The notes under the pieces were generated by a model, which searched no databases, was not told the DNA's origin, and was given only the letters and a program-made list of their open reading frames with translations. Positions 12,213-25,419 of a DNA stretch of 64,000 bases are shown here, piece after piece. Each line of letters opens with the position of its first letter. Positions within the stretch are counted from its first letter, which is position 1. This DNA is from Cryptomeria japonica (lineage: Eukaryota > Streptophyta > Pinopsida > Cupressales > Cupressaceae). Made by a program: the position numbers and the translations under genes. The stretch spans positions 653,066,920 through 653,130,919 of the forward strand of contig NC_081405.1 of assembly GCF_030272615.1 (NCBI RefSeq), written 5' to 3'.

Positions 12213-15200
12213 TCATTGTGTTGTTGATCTTGTAAAGCAGAAAGTTTTTTTTGGGTTGATACATTGAGTATAAGAAATGCAATACATGAAAATATAATGA
12301 TGATTTAATTGACATACCTGGCTGTGTTTCATCTGCAGGTATGCTTGTTCTGTGCTGTGTGAAATCTGCAGCAAGCGGGCTTCCTCTGTCTTCCAAAGCA
12401 TTGTTGATGTGGTAACTTTCAAATGGGAGTACCTTTGGTAGCTAAATGCTGGTTGTATACATAGATGTTTGATTGCTTTGACTCTTGAAAGGGCTGTGAA
12501 TGTTAGGCCTTATTTTTCTATTTTCTCGATGTCAATTGTGGCAAAGTCTAAGGTCAACCCCTGTGATTTGTGAATTGTAATTCCCCATGCCATTGCCAGT
12601 GGAATTTGTGTTTGGTTTCCTCTAGTAATTGGTGCAATTGGCACATGTTTTGCATTCTGTGGATCCCATGAAGGTCCAATATAATGTTTGAAAAGAACAA
12701 CAACATATTTTGGCAAATCAGGTGGTTTTGAACCTGGATCGTAGACAATTTGTTTAATCTGGCCCAAAGCACCATTTACCAGGCCAACTTCTATCCATAA
12801 ATTTGCAATAAGCATAATTTCTTGGTCTATAGAAAGAAGAATTTCAAATGCCAGTTGTTCTTCTTGGTGTGGCTGCTTATCTCTTTGATGTGCGATGATT
12901 GCTATTGCACGTGCAATGGGTGAGTGCAATTGTGTTAACATTTTAATGTTGTGTGCACTTGAAGCTGCATTTGTTGTAAACAAATGCTTCTATTGGTTGA
13001 AGTGATCATTCTCAGCAAGTGTCAAAGCATGGGTTGACCGTGACTGTAGGGATTCCCAATCTATTTGCAATGGTGTTGAGTTGTGGATGTTAAGCAATAT
13101 TTCACAGAATCTTATGTGTGAAGAACTCGTGCCTTGTTGACGAAATGGAACATCCAAGGTGACAACAGTATTGAATGTCTGCCATAGAGCTAGTGCCATT
13201 GAGTGCGATGCATATAATGGCCTATCCATAACGGGTGGAAGCTGTGCAAGATCACCAACCAAAATGACTAAGACACCTGCAAATGATTCATGTTGTTTGC
13301 TGGGGAAAGCCTCTCGCAATCGTTTATCAATTTTAATGAGCAATTGAGGGCCAACAAAGCTCATTTCATCTATTAAAATGTAATGTAAGTGTTTGCATTG
13401 TTCTTGGAACATAAATAGGGAATGGCCTGTTAATGGTTTGTATTCTTGAATGGGTATACAGAGGGTAGCATGGATTGTGGTTGCTTGGATATTATATGTG
13501 GACACACCTGTTGGTGCTAGTACAAGCAAATGGCATTGTGTAAGGTCTGTATTAGAGTTTAACTATCTGCGTATGCAGTCAATTAGAAATGATTTTCCAG
13601 TACCTGCAGTGCCTTGAATGATTAATCGTAATGGTGAAGAATGCAGGTTGTGTTCAACATGAGCCTTAATAATATCAAGTGCAATCATTTGGTTTTGTGC
13701 AAGTTCATAGTTAGCAGGTGCATTTAAATGTGGGTTGGCAAGATAGTGCGATGCATGGCTTTTCTCTGTCAAAATAAAGTTAAATGCTTTTGAATGCAGT
13801 GGTTCATCAGGTATAGAAGCAGTCCAATCAAACTATAGATCAAAATCATGTTTTCCAAGGAGTTGAAGAGCAGCAACGTTGAAGTTGTTCAATGCCCCCA
13901 TTTGTGACAAAAACTCCCATTCATACAGGCCTTCTTGAGTTGTTTGATGAATATCTTCTACTTGTAGGGGTTCGTCATTTTCTGTGGTAATGTGTTCTTC
14001 AAAACCATTTACATGCCAGCAAATGTAATGTGTACTTTGAAGATGTTTCCAATTTATGATAATTTCTTTAGGTGTACTCCCTATATGTAGAGGAATAATT
14101 CGAAATGGTTTGTAAAGAAGCAATTCTGTCCAACAGAAACTTTCAAAACTGCTGTCCTCTACTAAAGGTAATGATTTGTGTTGTGGGTAGACATTTACAA
14201 TTGCAGGTAGCTTTCTTTTCATCCATTTAAATGATTTACGATGCTCAGAGTATGTATATAGCTGGGCTGATTGAAGTAGAGTGAGGTTTGCTAATTCTAG
14301 TGGTCGGTTCATGTAGTTTGAGGTGTACGATATTGTTGTTTGAGTTTGGTCATCACAATTGGCCATGCATTGGAAGATTCTTTTACCAACATTTAGTGTC
14401 ACAAATTGGCATGTACAAGATATCAATGGGAGTTTAAGCAACATGTGACAAGTTTCTTGTGCGCTAATGTCCCTATCAGCAACTATTCCCATTAGTAGCC
14501 TTTGGTATGCCAAGAGGATTGTATCATCTGAAGTTGCTGAGTCAACTATATGTTTCAAGATATCAATATAGCTTTCTGACTTTTGTTCAGTTTTTGATGC
14601 ATACTTTGAAATAGATTGTAGAATTGCTTTTTTGGAACAGACAAGTTGGAAATCAACATTTTCTCTCCATATGGCGAGCATTGTAGGATTATGTACATTT
14701 AGGCAGGTATCATTTCTTGCTGGTTTGTAGGTTGGGTTATTGCTTTGGTCTAATTTTAGTGAGGAGTTAGGTTGTTCAGGCCAAGGAGCTTTGTATCGGC
14801 ATTGAAGGATTGAGTTTTTTTTCCTCAAGTAGGTAGACTCTGAACATTTCGTATGTCGTTGAACAGAATTGAGCAATTTAGTGTAATCAGTACAAGGATC
14901 TGTCTTGGATATGATCTCTGTATCTGCAAGGCATGGATCTGAAATTGTAGGCATATATTGCCTATTCAAGCGAGCTTTTGCAGAACGTGGATTCCATGCT
15001 GTGACGTACTGGTCAAAGAAGTGTTTGACCGACTGGATATTTGCAGGATCTGACCAGTCAAGGTTATCAACATTTGGTGCATGTGGTAACCAAAGGAAGC
15101 CATGTATATGTGCTAATCCTCGGTGTTGCCATTCATATCTGTACCAGTGGTCAATAGCTTTCAGTTCTTTGACAATCACTTCATCTCAAAAGATTTGAAA

Positions 15201-16792
15201 TATTAAGTGTAAGTACAAAGCTGTAATGTGAGGATTATTGATTAAATTTTTGGTAAATTGTCTTTTGTTGTTAGGTGTTGTAGCTGACTTTGACTTTGGA
15301 AATAACTTATGCAAGTCTGGCCATTTTGTGTCAGCTGAGCTTAAGGTGAAGAATAGTGTAGGTGCAACTAATTGTTGTATCATTAATGTAAGGTCACGTC
15401 GGGACTTGCTCCAAAATGCCCACGTACCATGCAATGAGGCTGCATACCGTATGATGTGATTTGGTAATTCACTTGATGATGTGTTCTACAAGTATTCCTT
15501 TAAACCATTAAGATTTTGTGGAAGACTATCTTGTAGATTAGTCTCAATGAAGACAACAACTGATTGCTGGGATCGGTGTCTCATCATGAGATTGTAGATA
15601 TAATATCTAAAGCGGACATGTTGCCCAAATCTTTGATAATAGTATTTGATCAAGTGGACAGCATATTCGTGTAAATGTACTTGCTTTTCTCTTTGTTGTA
15701 GTGTTAAAGCGATTCCAGTAGGGAAAAGCGTTGGGAATGCCATGGAAAGGAGGCCCTCAGTATTGTATTTATTAATAGGGGTTGCACTAATTTTTGGCCA
15801 AGGAATAATGTTGTTGATGCTATTATCTAAATGGAGGATGTTTTTGATTGCATCAAGTTCAGGTATTGATGATGGTAGCTATGGGATAAATGAGGAAGTA
15901 TTTTCCCTTGTTTGTTCTTCGTTATCAATATTCGGTAGAATAGAGGTATCTTCAACAACATCTTCTTGCAGGGAATGGATTGCATGCAGCAGGTCTGTAA
16001 TGTCAGTGGTCTGCTCTGGCAATAGAAGCACTGCATCTGGATCAATGATTACATCCTTGTAGTATTGATCATGTTTCATTTTCTAAGTCAATGCATTCAA
16101 GACGCGAAGTCTATTCACGTAACAGTCATAACTTACACCTTGCAAATTAGTTCTACGGACAATTATAATTTCTAATTGGTTAATATGCCGAGGTAATGTT
16201 ATTGCAATATCAGAAATATCTTGTGGAAAGTTTATTGTATGGCCTGAGTATTTGTATTGGCCTCCCCTTGCATGTGTTACTTGTAAAATAGGGGCAATTC
16301 TTGATATGAGCATTTTTTCTACTTGAGAGAGAGACTTTAAAATAGAAGGTTGCTCACCTGGGTCCATATTGTTTGATAACGAGAAGCGGTGGAGGCCTTT
16401 TTCAGCATAACATCTCATGCACACAACTACATCATTGACTTTTTTAATAGTCATGGCCACATACATTTCTCTACAAATAGAACATGGTTGTGTCATCTCC
16501 AACATATCAATCTTTTTGCAGAAATTAGAGAATGTCTTTTGAAATGAAGCACCCTTCATAGTGAGTTCAGGAGTAGTAGAAAATGTTTGATTGAGATCAA
16601 TTTTCTCAACATCACTCTTTTTTGTTTCTAATAACTTTCCCGAGTTATTGGAAGATCTATGAAGTGCATGGCGCTTCAGTTGGCGTTTCTTGGAGATATC
16701 GCCTTTGTTCTTTGCATAATAAGTTCTATTTGTTTGGCTTCTCTTCAATTTGATAGCATCAATTTCTTGAGGGCAAGGTTGGATAGATATCT
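12213..16792 (-). pseudogene. Helitron Rep-helicase (RepHel), nonsense-broken
   Basis: One continuous frame of roughly 1,500 codons with no frameshift but eight in-frame stops, at 16083, 15879, 15486, 15186, 13833, 13563, 12990 and 12510 (left coordinates; six TAG, one TGA, one TAA). Order: a Cys-rich N-terminal part (CSIC...CMRC, near 16440-16510) like the DUF6570 region of other Helitrons; a Helitron-like N domain (MAFPTLFPTG near 15740, FRYYIYNLMMR near 15620); the Rep nuclease with HUH motif HIH at 15102-15110 and the catalytic Tyr region KYASK (Tyr at 14601-14603); then a PIF1-type helicase with Walker A GTAGTGKS (13590-13613), Walker B LIDE (near 13370), GDLAQLPP, HKSQGLTLD and TALSRVK (after the last stop). 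The start is unresolved, since no ATG is in frame near 16790 and an upstream exon is likely. A possible splice donor, CAG|GTATGT, lies at 12317-12318. This protein would nick and unwind donor DNA. Confidence 0.9.
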
Positions 16793-17911
16793 AATATTTG
16801 AAAGAGAGCAGATGTATGTTAGAAATTTTATAATTGAAGGTAGTTTACTTTGAAGCATGTATGAAGAATGTATGAGAATTGAAAATTCCTTCATGTATGG
16901 TTATGTGATTTTGGAGGATTTGTTGTATATGTAAATTGCTTTTGTTGTATTTATTTGTAACTCTAACGATTTGTTGTGTTGTGTTGTTGCGGTCGTTTAC
17001 TGAACTTATATGTCTAGCTTTTCATATATTTATAAATGACTTTAGTTGAAAACTATGGGTTGTGGGAAGTCATAAATTGACTTTGTAGTGTTGTACTGCA
17101 TGCACAAGTTGCTGTTAGCAACTTGGCTTTTCAAAATGTAGTATTATCATAGAGGTATACGTCATATATAGTACTTTTTGATATATACACATGTATGTAT
17201 ACATTTACACATGTATATACACATATCAATTAAATATTTGAAGCACTACATACAAACACATGCATATATATAACTACACATGTATATATCAGAAGAATTG
17301 ACACTATGAATAATAATAGTATATATATATGTATATATATATATCAGTGTATATATGTATAGTTGTTTGTTGTTCTTAGTTGTTTAGTGTTTTGAAAAGC
17401 ATGATTGGAATATAGGTATGCACAACTATAGTAAATTCTGATGCATACAGATGTATGTATACATATACACATGTACATATACATATAATAAAAAAAATGA
17501 AAGTTTTGTATATGAACATATGCACATATATAACTACATGTGTATTTCAAAAACACTATAACTATGAATACTTGTATATAGTTCTGTATTGTATTGTTAT
17601 ATACAAAGATATAAGACCAGGAAAAGAACAATATACGTGATATATGTATATTTTTTGTGCAAATAACATAGTCTTAATACATTTAAAAGCAATGAGTATG
17701 ACTGAAAGTAACTTATGTGAAGAGGAAAAAACTTTCAAAGAGATAATTGGCACATGTAAGAAATGTCCATATAGATATTTATAGAAGCATACTTGTTTTT
17801 GTTAAATATAATTGTTTGTATACGTAAAAATAGTAAATATGGAAAATAGCTAATAGTATAATTGTATCGTAAACTAGAAAGTTTAATAATTAGAGAAGAT
17901 GCGTTATAATC
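16793..17911. other. Spacer between RepHel and RPA genes
   Basis: No gene seen. 17160-17640 is rich in alternating purine-pyrimidine words (ACATGTATGTATACAT and relatives), repeated in two diverged blocks (17170-17350 and 17400-17640). 16860-17110 could hold a first exon or promoter of the Rep-helicase, but I could not define it. Confidence 0.5.
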
Positions 17912-20131
17912 CTAAGTGTTTGTACTTAGGCAGCTAATTTTTGCAAGCAGTGCATGGCACTCAGCTTTGAAGTCAATAGGAGCAACTTTATTGACTGCCA
18001 CTTTCATCTTGGATTCTGAATTGTATGTCTCAGTAGAAACCAGCACTGTGAATGAATAGTAATGTGAGAGTACTGTCTTGATCACTAAGGAAGGTGTCTC
18101 TTTTGTTGTTGCATCATTTTGTAGTGCATAGAGCTATCTTGTAGTTTTGTGTAGCAAGTGATTGCCACCCTCATCAAAAGAAGTGGCCCATAGAGTACCT
18201 ATGGCATCTTGCAACTTTAGAGGCAAGAGGTAACTATAATTACAGTCTTGCATACTCATTTGACATCTAGAGTAGAACCAAGAATCATTAGCTTGTTGTG
18301 TACATTTTTTCTTGCAAGGCCTTCCATTGACTATCAGTGGGCAAGCTGTGTAATAGAAATTTTGGTCATTGACATTGACATAGCGTAGAATAGCTAGCAA
18401 TATTATCTGAATTGTTTCTGGTTTGATGCTCATCCGCTCACGGATCGAAGAGATTGTCATTCTAGTATATTTGCCGTCTATGTGGATAGTTTCTGCAACA
18501 AAGTGTAGAGCAAGCAAAGGGTCCCTTCCTCTTGATGTTAGAAGCTCTGCTTCTGGGAAACTTGGGTTGATATGTAATGTTGTTGCAGCTGTTATGTTCA
18601 CAAGCTTGCCATTGAAATAGCCAACACGAGCATTACGTAAAGCAAGGACTACCACACTATCATTGGTCAACATATTTTTCAATTCCAGACCATTTTGTTC
18701 TGCTATTGGGCCCCATAAGTTGATGTTAATTGTTGAACCAGATAGATCATTAATTTTCACAACACGTTTTTGTGTTTGACTGCCATCTTTCTTGTGAATA
18801 GGAATGATATCTCCAACATATAGAACAAGACCAATAACGTCAACCAGTGTATTGTTTGTTAGTTGAAACAATTCACCAATAGGTGTGAAAGGAGCAGTTT
18901 GTTGATCTGCTTGTTCTTCATTGGTGCAACATTTTACTATGGATGTATCAGACAAGGTGATTTCTAAATGACTGTTTAGTTTGTTGTACCTTGCATTTGC
19001 CTCCTTAACAGATCCTTTTGAAATAATATAATGTGAACCTATGTCCACACGGTTATAGTGTAACTTAGCTATCTCATCAAAACATGTAATTCTAATTTCA
19101 GAACCATCACAATCAACAATGTCAAAGCTAAAGACATGGCCATTTTTGGTGGCTATGCTATATGCCTTAATAGGTCATTTATGAGTAACTTTCCCTTTGA
19201 TTGTCCATTTATTTTGGTATGGATTCAAAGTTTTTATAGGACTTATATTTTCAGAAGTTGTTGTTTGTGGGGATGGCAATTCAGTTGCAAACTGAAGCGA
19301 CCGTTTAGATGTTGATGGTCTGTCCTCAGACATAATTTCTGGTTGTTGTTCTTTGAATAGATATTCTGGTTTTCCAAAGAACGGGCAAACACTTTGTTTC
19401 ACTTCCAAACTAAATATTACAATAGTCTTGTGAAAACAAAAGAGTTCTTCTTAAATTATTGTTAATTGTACATAAATGAAATTAAAAAAAGTTGAAACAT
19501 ATTGTATTTAATAATCATAGTTGATTTCCTACCTTGTGTTCCATATGTATCGGCATGTATAGCTCGATAACTGGATTATTGTGCCTATTTTTAGAATATC
19601 TAAATCTATCAGAGTAGCATATTTAGAAGGCAAGATTGCCAACTGCATGTATTTGCCATTAGATAATACTAATTTATGTCTATCAGTATCATCTGTGTTG
19701 TTTTGCATTTTCTGAAATGACAAAACTTGTAGCAATGCTGAAGGAAGGTCATCCCCAGCATTGATAGATTGGATTGCAAAAGGGGTAGGGACATACTCTT
19801 GGTTTTTTGCCTACAAAAATAATATGAGTATAGAGGATTTAATTTTAACGGGAAGCAGCTCATATATTTGCTTACTTGTCAATGTAAAACTTGTGTTAGT
19901 AAACTATGTAATCAAGGTATGGTATGTATATAGAATGCATCTACTTTCGTACTATGCTATAAAAAAAGGATGCATGTGGTAATGAAAAGGATGCTATGCA
20001 AAAGAGCAATGAATTGTCGAAAAAAAGAGCATAAAAGCTTTCTATTTTTGGAAAGCTTTGATAATTTAGCTTACCAAATTATCAATAGTGGAATGGTCTA
20101 TGGATTCAAAGGTAGCTGCTGAAGATGCCAT
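17912..20131 (-). pseudogene. RPA1: RPA1-like ssDNA-binding protein gene in Helitron
   Basis: Three exons fit in frame: 20131-20075 (ATG, MASSAATFES...), 19810-19533 and 19409-17912, with donors GTAAGC and GTAGGA and acceptors TTTTGTAG and TATTTAG. Total is about 610 codons, the usual RPA70 length. Exon 2 is the RPA1 N-terminal domain (LPSALLQVLSFQKM, HKLVLSNGKYMQ). Exon 3 starts with a linker, then LNPYQNKWTIKGKVTHK (first DNA-binding OB fold), HYIISKGSVKEAN, a second OB fold (LVDVIGLVLYVGDI) and the C-terminal zinc-ribbon part (NGRPCKKKC...FYSRC). Two stops interrupt exon 3: TGA at 19175-19177 and TAG at 18134-18136; the frame stays open through both to TAG 17912-17914. It would coat single-stranded DNA during rolling-circle movement. 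Host RPA genes also have introns, so capture from the host is one possible origin. Confidence 0.88.
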
Positions 20132-20532
20132 TGTGCATATATACCTTTTGAGAATTAAAAGTAAATTATAAGCATGATGAATTCTAGTTCTTATATCAAA
20201 ATACAATCACAAGATGATGTAAGCCTATCGAAGGTATATATGCACAAGCAGAGTAAAATTAACTAAGCATAGAGTAATGTTGCTATAGTTTTCTTTTTGT
20301 TTCAAATGCTAGTGAATTGATCATAATGTGATTGAAAATGCATTGAAACCGATAATTGCTCATATGTTGGAAAGCTCAAAAAACATTAAATATGACATAA
20401 TGATTTATATATTTGAGAGCATATTTGCAAAATATGAGTTTATCCGATCAAAGATCTTTCAAAATACGGTTTGGTTCTGTCTGTTTCGAATGCTAACCAA
20501 AATATGAATGTAACTTTTCAAAGATTGAATAA

Positions 20533-20853
20533 TTACAACAACATAGGATCAACCCAAGCAACCCATCCGAGGTCATTATCACTCCATTTAAATTCTTTGT
20601 CTCGCAATGTGAAAATAACCGTTGGATCAAGTAATTGTTCAGTACTTGGTATTGGCAAAGGTGCTACTTCAATACTATGTATGGTTGTCATAGCACTACA
20701 AGATGTAGACAGGTTGACTGTTGTTTGCTTTGGTGATTTATGTTCATAGTGGGCATTGATCTTTCTGAGTTTACTCTTTAACTTGTCGCTTTCTTGCAAC
20801 ATGCTATCAATTACATTGTTGATGTCCTCTGTTGCTTTCAAGTTTGTATCCAT
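20533..20853 (-). CDS. Hypothetical 106-residue protein in Helitron
   Basis: Open frame from an ATG (MDTNLKATEDINNVIDSMLQ) just upstream of the RPA-like gene and in the same orientation. The first 40 residues are charged with heptad-like spacing (possible coiled coil), the middle is Ser/Thr/Pro-rich, and the end is WSDNDLGWVAWVDPMLL. I recognise no family. It could be an independent small gene, an upstream exon, or chance. Confidence 0.35.
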   Translation of the reverse strand: MDTNLKATEDINNVIDSMLQESDKLKSKLRKINAHYEHKSPKQTTVNLSTSCSAMTTIHSIEVAPLPIPSTEQLLDPTVIFTLRDKEFKWSDNDLGWVAWVDPMLL

Positions 20854-21239
20854 TCTTGAAATTTGATTGTGTTAGTGTGGTTGTTTTCTGTTTGAATGAC
20901 AGATTCGAAAAGCATTACTAAAAAAAGTGAACATACAAGAATAATACAACAAATCTTTAAGTAGATCACTTTTTTTTTCTGAATGATGATGAATTTAGTA
21001 TTAACAAACTGTAAAAACTTGTAATAATTACCACAATACATTAAGATTTGTAAATTGTCTAATGACTCAAACTACAAAGCTTTCACTCTATGAAAGAATG
21101 GTTTAGTTGCATTTATTTTAGAGTATGTGTGCATATATATCCATGTGTATATATACAGGTAGATATGTGTATATTAGTGTACATAGTTCTATAGATATAC
21201 ATCTGACATATATACATATATATCTATATTTATCTCTAA

Positions 21240-22430
21240 GACTAAAAGCCTTCATGTGCACAGAGTCAGTTATTGGATTTGCGTTAAGCTGGGCAAAGAT
21301 GCTGTCTTCAATGATTTCATCTGAAGGCTATGCATGAATGTTGATGTTCTTTATGGCTGCTTGCAACCTTAAAATCAAACTTGTTTTGTTGTTGTCAACA
21401 ATATTTTGGTTTGCAGTTTTTGGTGTGGTAATTTCCACATAAGGTTATTACCTTTTGTTCTTTGTGTGATTGTTTTATGCTCTATTTCTCAAGGACTGTT
21501 GTCTTTAATGATGTCTTTAATGATTTTGTCCTCAAGGCTGTGCATGAATGTTGACGTTCTTTATGGCTTCCTGCAGCCTTAAAATGGAATTTGTTTTATT
21601 GTTGTTGCCAATATTTCACTCTACAATTTTCGCTTTCGAAATGTTCGCATAGATTGTTGGGTTTGTTCTTGTTCTGATTATTTTGCAATTTTCCAGGTTG
21701 TTCTATGAGTTTGAACCTGTGAGATTGTTGCGTTTTGTCCAAATGTTTGGCTCTGCAATTTTCCGCTCTGGAAATTTTCACATAGATTATTGGGTTTAAT
21801 TCGAATAGCGGTCTGCAGATGTTCAGCTAGATAGATGGGTAATGTTCTTGTTTTGACTGTTTTGTGAGTATTTTAGTGGGCTTGCTTCTGAGGTTAACAC
21901 CGTTAATGGTTTGAAGTTGGTAGGTAAGCTTTTGTTTTTTGGAAATGTGCATTTTGGTCTACAAATATTCGGTCTACAATTTTCACTCTACAAGTGTTGC
22001 AATAGATTGTTGGGTTTTGTTCTCGATTTGACTGTTTTGGTGGTTACGTTTTCTTCGTGTTCTGAGTATTTTGGTGGGCTTCCTTGTGAAGTTCAAACCA
22101 TTAATGGTTTAAAGTTGCAGGTTTTTTTGATTTCTTGGTTCCGTGTGCTTGCAGGGTTGCTCCTTTGTTTGTGTTGCTTGACTGTTTGTGGGCGTCACTC
22201 CTTTGAGTTTGCAAGCAATTTTGCAGGTTGTTCTGTCAGTTTTAAGTGGTGAAAGCTTTGAATTAGCAAAGTAGTTTTTGGTATTATTTTTCCCTTCTGT
22301 GTGCTTGCAAAATTGTTGGTTTGGTTTGTGACTTTCACAGCATATTGTGCCTGTTTTATTGTAATGTTTTGTAATGTTCTTTAATTGTTTGTGGACATGC
22401 CTACTTGCAGTTTGCAAGGCATTTTTTAGG
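21240..22430 (+). repeat. Left arm of Helitron inverted repeat
   Basis: Segments here are closely similar to the reverse complement of 25420-26930. The best match is 21900-22310 against 25450-25860, close to 88 percent by eye. The arm contains repeated words such as AATAGATTGTTGGGTTTTGT and AATGGTTTGAAGTTG, and a TTCATCTGAAGGCTATGCATG / TGTCCTCAAGGCTGTGCATG pair near 21310-21550. The frame 21911-22252 (hydrophobic, 113 codons) lies inside; see findings. Confidence 0.8.
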
Positions 22431-22808
22431 TTGTTTTGTGAGTTACACGGTCTGCATGCTATGAATTTGCTATTTAAGATCCACCAGTTGCAACCATCAA
22501 ATGTAATCTGTTTTATTGTTCAAAGCTTTATTTCAGTCTGTTAACTTTTCACATGGGTTTGTATATAGAGGTTCAGTTAAGGTTTCTTCTGCTTATGTGT
22601 ATATATATTGGGCTCGTATATGAGCTGCATGACTTCAATGCTTTGATGTTGTTGTAGGGTGCTTTCTTTGTTTATGTTATTTAGGTTTGTATCTACTGTT
22701 GTGTGCACACAAAGGTTTTTATTCAGTAAGATAAATCGATATATATATGTACATCATGTTTATATATCTGAACATGTATATATATAATTGCATTTGTATA
22801 GAGATAGA

Positions 22809-22810
<2 letters not shown>

Positions 22811-22884
<74 letters not shown>
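22811..22884. repeat. TA microsatellite
   Basis: About 36 uninterrupted TA dinucleotides inside the Helitron inverted-repeat region. Confidence 0.97.
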
Positions 22885-22886
<2 letters not shown>

Positions 22887-23029
22887 TTTTCATAGAAGTA
22901 TTCAGACTGTAAAAATTCCTTTATGCTTGCAGGATTGCTACTTTGTTTATGTTATTTAACTATTTGTGGTTGTGACTACTTTTAGAGTGCAACATAGAGT
23001 ACCGTATGTATATATACATACGCAGATTG

Positions 23030-23942
23030 CTATACGTACATAGATGCATATATATATGCGTACATATGTGTATTGATATACATGTATACATGCCTACACA
23101 TACATGTATGCATATATATGTGCATATGTGTATGGACATATACATATATTAGTACTTGAAATGTTCGCATAGATTGTTGGGTTTTATATATATATATAAG
23201 TACTTGAATGTGTTATAAAAAATGACATAACCAAAGTACTTGTAGGCTTGCTACTTTGTTTATGTTATTAAACTAATTGTGAAGGTTAGTATTTTCAGAC
23301 TGTAACATAGAGTACCCTATGTTTATATACATACGTAGATGGTATGTGCACATACATGCATATATATATATGCGTACATATGTGGATTGATATACATGTA
23401 TACATGCCTACACATACATGTATGTATATATATGTACATATGTGTATGGACATATACATATATTAGTACGTGAAATGTTTGCATAGATTGTTGGGTTTTG
23501 TTCTCGTTCTGATTATTTTGGTGGTTACATTTGGTTCTTGCTGTGACTATTTTACTGGGCTTCCTTGTGAGCTTGACACCGTTAATGGTTTGAAATTGCA
23601 AGGTAAGGATTTTCAAGGTTGTTCTATCTATTGTTTAATTATTTGTGCACATGCCTACTTGCACTTTCGAAGGCTATTTTCAGGTTGTTTTGTGAGTTTC
23701 ATGGGCTGCATGCTATGAATTTGCAATTTAAGTTCCAGTGGGTGCAACCATAAAATGTAATGTGTTTTATTGTTGTAAGCTATATTTCACCCTATGTATA
23801 TATACATATGCACATGGCTATATGTACATACATGCATATATATATGTCTACATGTGTGTATTCATATACATGTATACATGCATACACATACATGCATGGA
23901 CATATATGTACATATGTGTATGCACATATACATATATGAGTA
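23030..23942. repeat. Three purine-pyrimidine alternating blocks
   Basis: Near-duplicate blocks of roughly 110-130 bp at 23030-23155, 23340-23468 and 23790-23942. Each runs through TACATGCATATATATATG, a TGTATACATGC centre and a GGACATATACATATAT end. They separate copies of the arm module. Confidence 0.8.
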
Positions 23943-25419
23943 CTTGAAAGTGTTCTAAAAAAAAAAAAATATAGACTTTGTTTATGTTTTTTAACTATTT
24001 GTGGATGTGACTACATGCAGACTATAGTGTAGTCTTCTATCAACAATTCTTAGATAGTTTACAATGAGCCTATTCGAACAGAGATTTAATAAAACAGAGC
24101 ACATGCATGGAGATGGCCAAAACAAAATATTCTTTAAGCTATTAAAATAGGACAAATACTTTAACGACATAATCAAAGTACTTGTAGGGTTGCTACTTTG
24201 TTTATGTTATTTAACTATTTGTGGATGTGACTACTTTCACACTACAACATAGAGTATCCACACAAAGAACGTGACATTCATGAAGATGACCACAACAAAA
24301 CAATCTTGACAACATCAAAACAAATTAGATTTTAGGGTTCTAAGCAGCAAGCTAAAACACTTCTAATATAAGCCAGAATTTCATTTCTAACAGAATGCAG
24401 AAAAGCTAAATACCTCTCAAAGTGATTAGAGACGATGGAGACTGAAAGTAATCACATCCACAAAAATTTAAATGACATAACCAAAGTAACAATCCTGCAA
24501 GCACAACATACCAAAATATCAGGATGGTATGAAACAATGCATTACAAATTTTGAAAAGTTTAAAAACAAGTACCTAGAAACGTAAAACCATTAACACTGA
24601 CTAGCTCAGAAACAAGCCCAATAAAACATCCGGCATTGGTGCACATCATCGAAGACAAAAAGATCAAAACAAAGTAAAAAAATTAAACGAATCAATATCT
24701 GTAAATAGAAAAACCGAAGTCAAATGCCACTACACGAAACCAAGAAATAACCAGACTATACAAAAAGGCATTACAAAATGAAAAATAATCTATAGAACTT
24801 ACCTTGCAAATTCAAAACATTCAGTCAGAGTGACAACAGAAGCGGGAAATAAGTAGCTTTTAGAAAAATGCAATACGGAAGAAAAAGAGAATCAAACTAA
24901 AAGTAGATCTCACCTTGCAAATTCAGACCATTCACTCACAGCGACAACAAAACCTAACGCAACAACCATATCGAAAGCAATGTGAGATTGCCTACGAAAT
25001 TGGACTTAGTCACGACCACAAACAGTTAAATAACATAAAGAAAGTAACAGCCCTGCATGCAGACACAAGGAGGAAATAAGCAGATTATAATAAAAAACAT
25101 TAAAAAACCGAAAAAGAATTTAATAAAATCAATGTTTACCTTAACAATTCAAATGATCCAGGACCGACAAATATATGTAACCTTATGCGAATATTTGCAG
25201 ATTGAAACATTGCCCACAAAAATTAAACCAATTAGAATTTATGGTTCAAAGGGTCCATAAAGAATGTAAATAAAACAGGGAATTAGCTTGCAATTTCAAT
25301 AGTCAGGGCCACAAACAGTTAAATAACATAAACAAACAAACAACCCTGCAAGCACATCAAAGCATTAAACCAGTCCTAAAAATGGCTTTGAAAGTGCAAG
25401 TAGGCAAGCCTACAAACAT

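Larger units (their letters stand above)
22431..25419. other. Spacer of the Helitron inverted repeat
   Basis: No gene supported. Holds a long TA microsatellite (22811-22884), three diverged copies of an alternating purine-pyrimidine block (near 23030, 23340 and 23800), one more partial copy of the arm module at 23470-23720, and from about 24400 rightward arm-like repeats in reverse orientation. Confidence 0.6.

Noticed and set aside
22747-22959. YIYIYI frame
   Set aside because: TA microsatellite.
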